Assembly: GCA_022316685.1 (NCBI GenBank)
Contig: JAKJHU010000083.1
Location: 1,736,001-1,800,000, forward strand
Length of the DNA stretch: 64,000 bases
Origin: Progne subis subis
Taxonomy: Eukaryota > Chordata > Aves > Passeriformes > Hirundinidae
Direction of reading: 5' to 3'
Shown here: piece by piece, positions 1 through 12,070 of the stretch
Numbering within the stretch: position 1 is the stretch's first letter
How the letters are laid out: the number at the start of each line of letters is the position of its first letter
Made by a program: the position numbers and the translations under genes
The notes under the pieces: generated by a model
What the model was told of the DNA's origin: nothing
Databases searched by the model: none
What the model saw: the letters and a program-made list of their open reading frames with translations, nothing else

Positions 1-3000
1 CAGACCAAAATATTGTTGAACTGGCAGTTTTTCTGCCAAAAATATCACATAACTGACAACAACAACACCCAAACAAAAACCCAATCCTAAGAAAAATTGT
101 AACACAGAAAAACCCATCAAAAATTTTCCCAGAAGACTTTCGGAAGAAAGGACAAAAAAATTGGGCAGTGGGATCAACTTGTCTTCAGGAACAAGCCCAG
201 AAGACAGACCTTCCCTAAAGACACCTAAAATTATTGAGTTATCTCAGCAATCTCAGCAGACCACACCCCAGGCCTTTCTGTGGGCAAATAATTCCCTCTT
301 CCTAAATTAGAACAACTCCTCTTCCAGGCAGGGAACTGGTTATAATCCACTCCCTAAAAATCCTCTCCTCAATTCATCCACCTTCAACTCCTACAGTCTC
401 TGGAAAAAATGAGAAACACCTGAAACTTCCACATCAGATAATATTTCTTCTGGAAATGTTCCAGCACTGTGTAGGACAGCACCACGAAAGCTTTGCCCTC
501 GTGAAAATACGGCAGCATTTTTGAGTCCCTGCTGCTCACACGTAAATAGCAAATCCTACAGATTTGTCAGACTATTGTAAGGTTATTTATAGGGCAATCA
601 TCAATTTCATGTTAATTAGTGATTTAGTTTAGAGTGTCACTTAAAAATAATTTTCTATGGAAAATTTGTTGTTATTATCGTGATGACGATGATTCTTGTT
701 TTGCTATTAAAAACTTTATCTGAAGGGGCAATCAGAAGAGAAGTGTGTGAAGATAATCGTATTTCACTGAAGTCCTGAGCTAAGACACTCCACTCACTCT
801 GGACAAGTTCAGAGACGCATCCCTCAAGTCAAACGTAAGGGCCCAAAATCACAAAGAAGGATTTCTGACCAAGCTCAAAAAAGAACTTAAAAATATATAT
901 ACTACAAATCCAGCTGTCCAAACAGCTTTGCCATCCCTGGACTCCAGTGTGCCTTAAAAATCAGCATATTTTACCAACCCTGAGACCCTGAGCAGTGGGG
1001 GAGATGCCAGTGCAATTCCAGTGCTTCAAATCCAGCAATTCCCACGGGTGAGCCCAGAGCAGACCCGGACACAGGGATCCATGCCCACCACCCCCATCCC
1101 CTGCTAACACGGCTATCCCAGCTTTCTTTTAGCAAAATTAAACACAATCCCAACCTCCGGTGAAGTTCTCCAGTCCATAAAAACCAGCCGCGGCTTTCCA
1201 GCTGCTCCCCAGTGACCCGGGGCACTTACCAAGCATCATGCGCTGGGGGCGGCTGTCACCAAAGCCACAGCCATGCCAGCGCCCCAGCCCCGCTCCGAGC
1301 AGCTCCAAGGTGGAGAAATCCCTCTGTTCCCAGCGTTTCGTGCCGCACAACCTCCACCCGAGGCTGTTCTGCTGGCTGGCACCGCCAGGGGGGAATTCAC
1401 AGCCGGCCCACAGGCACAGGCGGCCTCTGCCAGCTGCTGCAGGAAAAGGGAAAAAAGAGGCCCACGAAGGGGACAGTGCTGCTTGCACTCACTTCCAGCC
1501 CGCAGAGCCTCCAGGAATGCTGCCAAAAGCATTACTGTACCTCCAAGGCAAGGAATCACAGGCGGTTCTCACTCCCTTTGGCTTGAAATGGAAGCTCCAG
1601 AGGAGTTTCACTCGCACAAAGAACAACCACCCCCTTCTCTTCACACAAACACAACGCACCGCTTAAGAGAAAACTATTTCTGCAACCTAATGCCGATGTG
1701 ATTTGAACACTTCCAGCGTTTTCCAAACATCTTATAGTTCCTTTATTCACTAAGTCTGAAAGAGGGCAGTGCTTCTGTTAAAGGCTTTCTAACCCACTAA
1801 TACTGAATATCTGCCCCACATGATGAGCATCATTTCCTGCAAAAGGCTCCACTTGCGCACATTAACTCTGTTACTGTCAGGTGGGAAAACTAGAATTTCA
1901 AGTAGTATTTCAAAATAAGACTATATATATCCAGAGGGAAGAATCCGTAGAGTTCCTTATTCAGAATTCTTAAGCAATACAAATTCACTAAAAAAAAAAA
2001 ACCCAAACAAAAAACCCAACGAAACCTGAAAGCAGCAGCAATTTGCTCCGAGTGTCGGCCAATTATATGAAGTATTCAGAACATGAAAAAATACTCCAGG
2101 CAGCCCAATGGCTTCTTGAATGACTGTCGTCTAAATACATAATGCCATTCCATCCCACTTTATCAGCTTTGTGCTTCCCAGCTCCTTTGAGCAGCCTTTT
2201 CCTTTTCTGGCTCAGTACTCCATCCCAAAAACTTGCAGAGATCCCTGTTTTTTGCAGGAGTCACTCCTGCCACAGAACCAGGTATGCTTTCCTGAGAAAC
2301 ATAATGAATACCTTCTGTCACAGGAAAGACATTTAAGTCTAAACCACTGAACAAACATTAAAAAGAAATGGGATAATCTCACATATAAACAAACACAAGT
2401 CAGACTTTCTATATTTATCCTCACCAAAACAGGATTTTCAGAGATAAACCTTGGACCAGACAGTTACTTGCAAATGGAATCAACCAGGAGAACAGATTTC
2501 AGTAGAAGAAAGAAAACAATAACAAGCTGTGAAATGCACAAGTGAGTGTCCCATTACAGCCTGCACCGAGCACAAACATTCAGATACAGATGAATTTCCC
2601 TTCTTGAAGCCTTCATATTCACAAGTATGAGAGAATGCAGGAGAACTGCATGATGTAAGACCTCAGTCCAAAGCCAAACCCACAAAACTGAAATCTAAAT
2701 CTAATGTACAGTAAAATCAATTAACACAATCTCAGAGCATACTTGTTTTTCTCACAGGATTCTTTTGTAATATTTGGCCATCTTTGCTCTAACACTCACA
2801 GGATGGTTTTAGAAGACAGCACTGGTTGCTTTATAAGGCATTTATTAAATTACAAGTTCTGGCACTGCTGGAATGTGCACAAATACAATATAGAAACAAT
2901 GACAAAGTTACCTTGCTGCAGTAGGTACAGACTGCAGGTTACCTGCAATTGGACTTTTTTTAAAAAGGGGAAGAAAATTACTCACTAATCTCTCTGTTCT

Positions 3001-5397
3001 GCACTGCTGTTGCCTTGCTCAGCTCCAAACATATTCCATCTCCAAACCTACTCTAATTCCTGTGTTTAGGTTCTATTTTGCCTGGCTTGATGTCTCATTC
3101 TTAGATTTCCATCATTTTTTGAAGACCCTATAGGTAAGGCCATTTCTGAGACACAAACAACAAAAATTTAACTTATAATAAATACCCAGGAAACTTCTGA
3201 AATGGTTAACTGATGTCATTAATTCTGCTGAAGTAGCTTTAACATAATTTAGCATGTAAAGTAAATTTTAAAAATCATGAATGGCTCAAGAAGTGGAACT
3301 AGAACAAGAGAAAGCTCCACATTTCAGTGTTACCACAACAACTAGTGTCTAGGTATAAATGAATATTGCAGCAATCATAAAAAAGCTGGCTCAGGACAAG
3401 TAACCACCTCTTTGGGATTTATCTGATTCAGCCACCTCCCCGTAATTCTCTCTTCAAAGAACAACAGTAGCTCCACTTGCCTCTGGAAAATCCTGCACCA
3501 CACACTAGAAAAATGCTGCATGGAAGAATGATTTCTGCCAGCTGTGAAAAGCAAATGACAGAAGACAGAAGACGTGAGTGTTCGGGAAGCTGAGAAAGGC
3601 CCTGCAGAGGATGTGGTCTGTCCTTGGGACATGCTGCCACTGCACTTTGGAGAGCATTTGTTTGGATGGCAGTTTCTGCAAAACTGCAAAACTCAGGCAC
3701 ATCAAAGCCTGCCAGAAACTCCGTCCTACAGCTGCCAGTCCAGCCCAGAACTCAGGTGTGCTTTCAGGCTCAAAAGTGAACTCTGCAGAAGTGCCGCAGT
3801 GCCTGGGTGTTTTGACATACCTGAGGCAGTAAAACAAAGCTGGTGAAGCAGAGGGAGTGGAGCAAGGCAGGATACCAGAGGCACTGGGATGAACAGGATG
3901 GGATCTAGACAGCAAATCACTGCTGGAAGGGAAACTAAACTATCCTTGCAGAACTCTGAGCTCTTCAAGTGCTTAAGGTACTCTGGATGCTTGGAGGGGA
4001 GAACTTCCAGGAGAGCAAATGATAAAAACATGAGGTAAAAGAGACACTTCAAATTTCAAACAAGCAGGAAGGAGAAAGGGAAAAGAGCAGGAAGGCTTTA
4101 ATGGAAACATCTCCAAGGTCAGGGGCGTCCAGAGGGGCAGAGTCTGTGAAGGGATCCATTCGTACCCATTGCAGTGCCCACCCAAACACCTCTGGCACAC
4201 ATCTCCTCCTGCACTCTACCCATCCATCAGAGGGGTCATGTGCAGCTTTTATAATTCCTTTTGAAGTAAAACTTGGCACACGCAACGAGCCTTTTATACC
4301 CAGTCACTGGAAAATACTGTAAAAACTCTTTATGATCACCCAGAGAAGGCCCTGGGCCGGTGTCAGGGGAAAGGCTGCACATCAAATGCAGCACCGGGTC
4401 GTGTCCCAGGGCACCAGCATCAGCCAGGGGCACTCAGCACTGCCAGGGCACTACAGGCTGTGCTGCAGGCTCTGGGATAACCTGCTGCTGGTCAGCCTCA
4501 GTGCTGAAACCTGGCAGGAGCGTTAAAGGAAATAAAAAATGTCAGTTATGTTCTCTTAGACGATTCGCTGGGCTGTTCCTTACAACATATTTTACTTTTT
4601 TATATTTGGAAAAAGTACTTTTGATCATCACCCAATGCCTGTCATGGAACTGTTTCTGTAGAAATCGGTACCAGCTTAAATCAATCCATGAACCCCAAAT
4701 TCTCCCAAGTCTGCGGGGTCTTCCCTACTTCTACCACCTAAAAGACTGCATCAGGTTGAATTTTACAGCAGAGGAGCAGAATAATAATTTTCTTCATACA
4801 GATGATAGGGGAAGTGAAAGATATCAATAGCAAAAGCATGGCCAGTTTATTTGGTAAGAGCTTTAACAACACAAACCAGCCTCTGAAAATAAGGTCACAG
4901 TGCTGGAATTAACTGTGCCAAATCATCAGGAGAAAATGGGACTACACAGCCTTCCCTTCCAGCTTCACTGGGTCTAATGAGAAACAGGGAAAAGGGCCTG
5001 GGATCCTTAAAACTTACAGATTATAGTCTCTATCCATCAGATACACACTGTAACATTAGCTGAGATGAAGCAGGAAAAGCTGAGAAACTACAATAATTCA
5101 CTTCCAGACATTTCAAAAATTCTCAAAAAACCTCCAGGCTCTTCAGGCCTTTAGACCAAGAACAGTGTTTAAACAACTGTTTTTAAAATAATAAGACTTT
5201 TTTCACAGGCTATTTTAAAGAAGGAATAAACATTTCATTAAAGGTTTATTGAAACTGTTTGTAATTGCTAATAAAATCTGAATTACCAAAAATTCTAGAA
5301 GCACTATAAAAACAGTAACAGCTTCATTGTACAGTGCACAAGTATTCAGACCAATACAGTAAAATATTTCCTTGAAAAGCTGGGAACCAAAGGACAC

Positions 5398-5416
5398 CAG
5401 CAGCAGCAGCAGCAGA
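5398..5416. repeat. Short CAG triplet repeat
   Basis: About six AGC/CAG units in intronic sequence. It is not in a supported coding frame. Confidence 0.8.
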
Positions 5417-6404
5417 GTGTTTGGAGGGCATTTCTGCAGCTCAGGCATCCACATTTTGCAATCAGCAGTGTTATCTCACAACAGCTTCTGGTTTAGGGAA
5501 GACTTAATTAGAAAAGCAAATCACAAGCAAAAATGTTTGGGGATTTTGCTTACTCCCCTCTGAAGGTATTGGTTTGTGAATTATGCCAGTTACTGATTAA
5601 AAACATGACAAAGGTTTATGAAGGATCATTTGGGCAGCAGAACATCAGTGGCGTCAGCGGTGTCAGTCATGTCCACATGGCTCACTGGGACCCATCCACA
5701 CGGGATCCATCTCTGCAGAATTCCCACTGGGAAAGCAACCCCATCACTGGGATCAAACCCCCCAGACCCCAATGGCAGCAAATCCCTTTTATTCCGCTCC
5801 TCCTTCTTTGAGGATAAACCTCAAACCAACCCACCCGCAGCCCTGTAGAGCTCAAAGATTCCCTAGGATCCCTCAGCTTCCTCCCCCAGATCACTGTTTG
5901 GGAATTCCAGCAGTCTGCCAGCACCTGGCGATGCTGTAGGAAGGAGTTAAACCTGCCAGGCTGTGCCTGCCATCCCACAGCATCAGCACTGCCAGCCTGG
6001 AGAACAAAACTACTGATTCAACCAGAAGTTAATGTAAGGTTTTATTCCAAACCTTACCCTCACACACTCACTGTCTATAGCAACCGTGTCCATAACATTC
6101 TCATTCTCAAGAGCACAGCTTTCTAGTAAAGACACATCTGTCAAACTGCAGGAAACATCTGGGAAAATGGTTAAAGAGAAAGAAGGGAGATTAAACCTTT
6201 GTTTCCATGGGATTGGATATACATCCAGAGTATGTTTGCAAAGGTTACTGGCTCTTTTCTTGCTTCTTTCTGAGATCTCAGGCTTTTGGATTGGTGCTGA
6301 ATTTCACCCCATGTAGATAGAGGCTGATTCACAAAATATAAAATTTTGCCTTTACCCTGGGGTAAAAATCCAACACCAGGGCTGGAAGGATTCCGCATTC
6401 CCTT

Positions 6405-6467
6405 AAGAGCTGGACTCGATGATACTGGTAGGTCCTTTCCAGCTTGGAATACTCTGTGATTCTGTGG
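6405..6467 (+). mobile_element. CR1 LINE 3'-end fragment
   Basis: The sequence contains a diverged 'GCTGGACTCGATGAT...GGTCCTTTCCAGC' block followed by the terminal 'CTGTGATTCTGTGG' octamer-like repeats that end avian CR1 elements. Only the extreme 3' untranslated end is present, as is usual for 5'-truncated CR1 copies. Confidence 0.8.
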
Positions 6468-7681
6468 TTCCCATTCCATCCCTGAGCACACAGCACCCCC
6501 GACGCCTTCCCTAAGTGTGTGACCAAACCCCGCTGTGCAACACTAACACGGCTTTTCCCCTCGAGAGGCAGCCTGGAGCCTTGCCACACCATGGAAGGGT
6601 CATGCTCCTCCACAAAAGATGGAAAATGAAAGTGGAAAACATGATATCAAAGCAGAAATCTGGAGCTGACTAACAAACCCATTCTGTTTGCAAGTGGAGG
6701 AGACACCTGAGCTAACATTGCCTGGTTTTTCAAGTACCTCAACATCTACCCCAATTTTGACAGATAGGTCTTTTTGTGAAGTACTGATAAGCTATCAATC
6801 AAATTGCTTTTAGCCTGAAACTGTTCCTAACAAACCTTTCACATGTGCTCCAACTGAAAGGGACTGGAGTGCTTTCTGAAATTCCCCCTTGGCTAAGAAC
6901 TGCAGAACTCTGTGTTAAATATTAACTCAGATATGGTGGCTCTTTCAAGTCTGTCTCTGAAGGTTCAATTTAACACGTATTTCTTGAAAACAATTTAATT
7001 TTGTGCAGTGTGTGATCTCCATTAGGAAATAAGAAAATGTCTGATTCGCTCCACCATTCAAGCAACAGAGACAAGAAAAGGAAAAAAAAAATAAGAAAAG
7101 CAGTTTGAAACCTGCTTTGTGATCCTTTGTCCACTTAATCAACAAGAGGCACATAGCCTCAGTTCCACTGAGGAGTTCAGCTCCAACAGGACTGCTCTGA
7201 AAGCCCCAGGTGAACCCCAAAATCCTTTGAGGGCACATTTGTGCCGAGGACTGGGTGAAGACGCTTCACTCAGCAGATGAGAGATGCTTTGGGTGTTTTC
7301 GACTCCATGCTGGGGTTTTTTCCAGTGAAAAAATTCCAATTTTTCACAATAAAATGACAGTGAAAACATATTTCTCTATACCACATGAAGCTTGGAACTC
7401 CAAGAGCAGGAGTTGCAGCAAAGAGCTTCTCTGACAACTGCCAGGCTACCTCTGAGAGCCAGCTCTGCATCTTTTCAAGCCCTGCTGGAGCCACGTTCCT
7501 CCACAACAGGAACCTGATTTTCTGCAGAACATTTCCACCTTGCGCTCTCAGCCAAGCTAAGCAGGCAGGTGACAAGAATCTTCCTCTAATGAGGAACTTC
7601 ATTTATTCAATATTTCAAATCTTACTCAAATTTTCTCCCTTTGAGCAACTCTAAACTCACTGAAGATGCAGCTGAGCCTGC

Positions 7682-7740
7682 TCTGAGCAGGAGGTTGGAT
7701 GAAATGGTCTGTTCTAACCTGAATTATTCCACGGTCTTCA
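7682..7740 (+). mobile_element. CR1 LINE 3'-end fragment (diverged)
   Basis: The string 'GAGCAGGAGGTTGGATGAAATGGTC' and the following 'CTAACCTGAATTATTCC' match the 3' region of CR1, plus orientation, with several changes. The terminal octamers are degraded. Confidence 0.7.
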
Positions 7741-7963
7741 AATACAGGTAACTTTTAGCACACCTTTTTTTAAAGGATACCCCACTAATTTCTATCACAG
7801 TGTCATTAAAGTGAACAAATGCCATTGGATATTCATGGTAAAAAACTGGTGTAAGGCAGTTTCAGGGGTGCTTTGGGTGGGATTGACATCATTCTTCAGA
7901 GTAACAAAACTGAAGACAGCCCAGAATTTGAAGATTCTGAAAATACACATCATTTTACATGAT

Positions 7964-8013
7964 ACATTAAAATAACTTATGTTAAAGTAACTTATTACAT
8001 TAAAGTAACTTAT
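7964..8013. repeat. Small AT-rich tandem repeat
   Basis: Three imperfect copies of a 15-18 bp unit containing 'TTAAAGTAACTTAT' lie head to tail. Confidence 0.75.
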
Positions 8014-8289
8014 TCATGCGCAGACCTTTTATTACAAGAAAAATCCAAATTATCTGTCACACAAGCCAAGAGACAATTATTCCCTCGACTTCACAGCTGC
8101 AAACATTTGGCCGTAGGAAGATTTTTATACAGAAATTAATTGCCGTCGCAATCCTAATGCTACCAAACCAAACGGGAACGAGGGAGGAATTCTCCATGGA
8201 CAAGCCCGCTCGTCCCAAACCCCCAGCTTCCAGGCTGACGTACTCTGCACAAGGGAACAAAAATAATGGTCCCCGGCTGAATTCCAAAG

Positions 8290-8750
8290 GCCATTTCTTT
8301 GGAAGGGGCAGCGCTGTGCCCGCTGGCCGGGCTGGGGACTCTTAGGGCGGCGGGGCGGCCGGGACAAGGCGGCTTTTGTGTGCCCGGGGCTGCGGAACGG
8401 GGAGGGAGAGAGGGAGGAGAGACAGACCGGGGAGAGAACAGCGACAGAACCCGCGAGGGAAGGGGGGAGCCCGGCAGGGAGGCAAAGAACCCGGGAGGAG
8501 AGAGGGAAGGAGGGAGGGAGCCAGGGAAGGGCCCCGGGAAGGAGAAAGGGAAGGAACCAGGGAAGGAACCAGGGAAGGAGGGAGAGAGGAAGGGAGCCAA
8601 GGAAGGAAGGAAGGAGCTTGGGAAGCAGAGAGGAAAGGAAGAGAGAGGAAAGGAGCTCGGGCGGCAGTGCTGCCCCGCTGCCCCGAGAGTTCCCCGGAGG
8701 GCTCAGGACGGAGCCGCTCGCCCCTGGCACCGCACAGAATTCTCATGCAC
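8290..8750. other. GC-rich island with long purine tract
   Basis: A CpG-rich left part (8320-8400) leads into about 260 bases that are almost all G and A on the plus strand (about 8397-8660), made of GGGAAGGA/GGAACCAG-like units in loose repetition, followed by CpG-rich DNA again. Mirror-like purine tracts of this kind can form triplex DNA. Open frames on both strands here, rich in Arg/Gly/Glu or Pro/Ser/Leu, reflect the skewed composition. It could be an internal promoter or simply a repeat-expanded intron segment. Confidence 0.55.
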
Positions 8751-10741
8751 TCCTAGTTCCCAATTACTCTGCTGTAAACCAAGGTGGTTGTAGTGAATTC
8801 ACAGGAAAACAAAGCCATGTTTCAAGCCGAGCCTCAAAACAAGCTCCCTTCTCCTCCACAGAGCAGCACGAAGCCAAAAGCACCTTTTACTTCAGAAAGA
8901 TTTAACTTCAGTGAGTGCATTTCAAATAAAACACCTGAGGGACACACCAGAAAGCGTGAAATTCAAATAAGGGTATTCCATATTCCTTGTCACTGTATTT
9001 TAATTTGGAAGTACTTGTTCTTCCCAGCCGAGGAGTTTATGGGTGTTCACGACTTCCATCACCACAAAAATACAGAAGCTATAAAAGTATATGAAAGGGA
9101 GGCAGTGTCACATGCTGGAGTTTTCTTTAATTAATCCACAAGCTCTAAAGTATATTTTACTATCCTAACCTGAGAATTCTCTCCTTTGAAAAAGCACCTT
9201 TGATAAATTGTTCTTTGCACATTCATTCACTTACACATTTGAGGATCCTGCTAGGCTTTGCCAGGGCGTTTGAGTCACTCAGCTCCAGAGACTGCACTCC
9301 AATAGTTGTGTTTTTCCACAATAAAAGTAAACATACCCAAGTACAGCTCACAAATGATCCTTCTGGGAATTACACCTGAGCAGGGAATGTCTCAGAGCGC
9401 TCAGTTTCCAAACAAAGGGCTGACGTAACTGGATTTCTAATAACACATCCAAAGCCTTTCAATGGATTCATTCCCACTGAAGCACAGTGGGGTGCTGCTA
9501 CCTCAGAGTCGAGATCAAATTGCACACGAAAAGGTTCCACCATTTACAATGAACCAAACACACAATTCTTGGCCTATTTAATTACACTTCCAACCACAAG
9601 ATGCTGGTGTTAAGAGAAGGGATACACAACTGCTTCCCAGTTCCACCAGCACCATCACAAAGACCCAAATGCTTGAACAAGAGCTGCTGCCGGAGGTTAT
9701 GAAGACTTCCTTCAGCTGTGCCCAGGATTTCTATCATGAACACTTTCATCCTGTGCTTTCAGGGTCCTGAAAAGTTCAAAATACACAGCCCCAAACTTAT
9801 TTTTACAGTCCCAGTTACAGAAATGTCTTTGCTGTCACCACAGACACCGTCCCACCTGATCTCCACACTGCACATGTCTTACACTTTTGGATTTCTAAAC
9901 TGAACATTGTCAACCTTAGACTTCTAGAACCTCCAAGTCACTACAACGGCTTCTATGCTATCATGCTCCATGAAGTAATTCTTTCCCCAAATCTACTGTG
10001 TTTTCTTTGGTGTGAACAAGCCAAGCTTCCACAACACACCTCCCCATCTCTCAACCAGAATTGTTAGGACAGATCCACAGGGTTTGAGTAATCCAATTCT
10101 ACCATTGAACCAGAATGTCAGAATCCAAAAAATATGGAAAATATGAAAAACAGTCAAAAAAGTAACTTCATTGGAGGCAGTGGCAGGGAAATGTGAATAA
10201 AATTCAGAGAATGTTTGTGAACTTGTCTGCTGTATCTGAAATAGACAGAAATTCAGCTATTTCAGATTAATTACAAATGTTCGAGCTTTTGTAATATTCT
10301 GCTGGAAGTGTATTTTTGTATGGCCAGAGCAAACGTACAAAGTAAAGCAGAAAAAGAGATGGCCTCATGGGTGCTATTTTAGATTATAATTCATCTGCAG
10401 CAGATGGTTTAATTGAAACCGATTAAGTCACATGAACCCTGGGCAGAAAACCAGTGCTTTTTATTACAAGAAAAGATGCATGTTTCATATACAAAATCAC
10501 AGAAAGAATCAATTGAGAAAACCCATAAAAATGTGCCACACTGGAAAATATTAGACAGCTCTGACATATAGGTATGGGATCACATGAAGTAACCGCCTGC
10601 ATCATTTAGTTTTGAACCTTGGTTGCACATGAGTCTGTTGGTTCAGACTTCATTACTTTTATGGCCTCCGCTATATAAAGTGTTATAACGTATGTAACTG
10701 CCAGCTGTGTTTTATTTCATCACTAGAAAATGAGCCTTAAC

Positions 10742-10762
10742 AAAAAAAAAAAAAAAAAAAAA
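10742..10762. repeat. Poly(A) run
   Basis: Twenty-one A in a row without an attached retroelement that I can recognise. Confidence 0.9.
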
Positions 10763-11097
10763 TCACACTTTTCTCCCATAAAGTTACATAACATTTCAAA
10801 AATGCCATAAATCTCCTCAGTTGTGTCATGCATCCAGAAACGCAGCACATGGTTCTTTCCAAGGGCTCTTTCCAAGCCCTCCTGGCCCCAGAGAAAGGCT
10901 ATAAACAGTTAATTTTTTCGGGGAGAGGAGGAGGTATGTTGTAAATGAGAAGCCAGCTTTTATTGTTTTGCATTACTTCAGCGCTGGATTCCCAATTTGT
11001 AACAAATTCCAAGGCTGCAGACTGCAGGCCCAGCCTGTGAGTAAGGCTGCGGTGATTTATGGGAGGATAAATCCCTCCGTCCACATCCCATGACTGC

Positions 11098-11553
11098 GGA
11101 ATGCGCGGAATGCTGGGGCTGCAGGAGCTGAGGCAGCAGCCACAGGAGCTCCATCCATCGCTTCCTCCAGGCAGGAATGCCAGGAATTCCCCAGCAGTGC
11201 CAGCCAGGCTCGCATTCCCAGGAATGGCATCTGCTGATTGCCCAACACAGGCTCATCAACGCCTTACCTGGCCGGCACATTCCACACCTGACTGTCACAG
11301 CAGGAATGTTTAGCAACAAATGCTTACCCAGTTGTCAAGGCAGCCCAGGAAGCAGCTGGCTCTGAGCTCCTGGCCTCGAAAAAATGCAAAGCACTTGTGT
11401 TGTTCCTCCTCCTGCTGCTGCTGCTGCTGCCGCCTCCCCACCCCCAGCCAGAGAGCCTCAGAACGGGGGAAGTGAAAGGAGCACGGTACAAAGAACGAGG
11501 GAACAATACTGCACAAATCGCACGGCGAGTACCTATGGCTTTGCTATAAATAG
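11098..11553. promoter_or_regulatory. Candidate enhancer: TEAD cluster, E-box and MEF2 site
   Basis: Seven exact GGAATG/CATTCC cores, the binding core of TEAD factors, fall within 211 bases: GGAATG at 11098, 11107, 11174, 11221 and 11303, and CATTCC at 11213 and 11278. Two of them form a head-to-head pair around 11213-11226. An E-box CAGCTG lies at 11353-11358 and a perfect MEF2 site CTATAAATAG at 11544-11553. Together these resemble the MCAT/E-box/MEF2 makeup of muscle enhancers. The block lies 200-650 bases beyond the shared exon in the direction of transcription. Function is inferred from motifs only. Confidence 0.45.
11409..11432. repeat. Short CTG triplet repeat
   Basis: About six CTG units follow CCT units and end in CCGCC. 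It is intronic and short, and could vary in length between individuals. Confidence 0.8.
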
Positions 11554-11599
11554 TTAAGCTGAGCTAATTCCTGTTACTCCACGCTGGACGAAAACAAAA

Positions 11600-12070
11600 G
11601 AAAACATAAAAACTCATCTAATCGCGGCGGCTCTCGTGCGGGTCTCCCACACAAGCCGGAACAAAGGGAAAAAAACCCAGCGCAAAGTTTGTGCCGGGAC
11701 AGGATTTTAGCTCAGTTCCGTGCGGGGACAGACGCAAGACACTTACAGATGCGGGTTGAACATGCGGCTCATTTTGGAGACGTGGTCGTTTTCACAGTCC
11801 AGCTCCTCGTCCCCTTGGTCCATGCTGAGCTTCCTCTTGCTGGGGCTGATGGGCGGCGGGCCCGTGCGGTGGTTGCTGAGCGCGGGGGATTGCAGGGGCT
11901 GCATTCGGGGCTCCCCTCTCAGCGCCGCTTCACCTGCGCGGGGAGACACGACAGGGTCACCGCCACGGGGACAACAGCGACGACCGCCCCCGTGGGAGCG
12001 CGCAGCAAAAGCCCCCGGAACTGCCCAGTAACATCACCCGAAATTGCCCAGTAACATCTCCCGAACCGCA
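11600..12070. promoter_or_regulatory. Intragenic CpG-rich patch around the shared exon
   Basis: CpG dinucleotides and GC content are raised on both sides of the 187-bp shared exon, beyond what the coding sequence needs. It may be an orphan CpG island or a weak internal promoter. No TATA or clear initiator was found at a sensible distance. A short exact local repeat, 'cccagtaacatc..ccgaa', occurs twice near 12022-12066. Confidence 0.5.
11747..11933 (-). CDS. VGLL4: VGLL4 shared coding exon (internal)
   Basis: This 187-bp internal exon encodes 61 whole codons plus two bases at each end. It reads from EAALRGEPRMQ through HRTGPPPISPSKRK and an acidic run (GDEELDCEND) to HVSKMSRMFNPHL. This matches the conserved N-terminal part of VGLL4, with small changes from human such as a Leu after SKRK and Met before FNPHL. 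SPSKRK is a possible basic nuclear-localisation patch. The acceptor is a pyrimidine-rich tract ending GCGCAG, and the donor is GTAAGT, so the last codon is split CT|G. Its two leading bases (GT) complete a Gly codon when joined to the MLFM exon (G|GT) or an Arg codon when joined to the METPL exon (C|GT). Both isoforms therefore read through in frame. The following exon is outside the window. The exon sits in its own CpG-dense patch. Confidence 0.96.

Larger units (their letters stand above)
1..11746 (-). other. VGLL4: VGLL4 intron 3' of the shared exon (partial)
   Basis: No coding exon is recognised here; in particular the next VGLL4 exon (starting with an NKT-NGDCRRDPRERS-like sequence in human) was not found. 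The stretch holds two CR1 fragments (6.4 and 7.7 kb), a GC-rich island with a long purine tract (8.3-8.7 kb), a small AT-rich tandem repeat (7.97 kb), a CAG run (5.4 kb), an A21 run (10.74 kb) and the motif cluster near 11.1-11.55 kb. The remaining sequence is unremarkable AT-rich intron; the open frames at 1.2-1.7, 3.4-4.1 and 4.4-4.8 kb show no recognisable protein. Confidence 0.75.

Noticed and set aside
4360..4830. 156-codon plus-strand frame
   Set aside because: No recognisable domain, and its second half is AT-rich intron-like sequence.
8125..8730. 201-codon minus-strand frame and overlapping plus-strand frames
   Set aside because: All follow the purine tract; the translations are low-complexity Pro/Ser/Leu or Arg/Gly/Glu repeats in several frames at once.
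11544..11553. TATA-like CTATAAATAG as a core promoter
   Set aside because: It lies on the downstream side of the shared exon with no first exon at a fitting distance; it fits a MEF2 site better.
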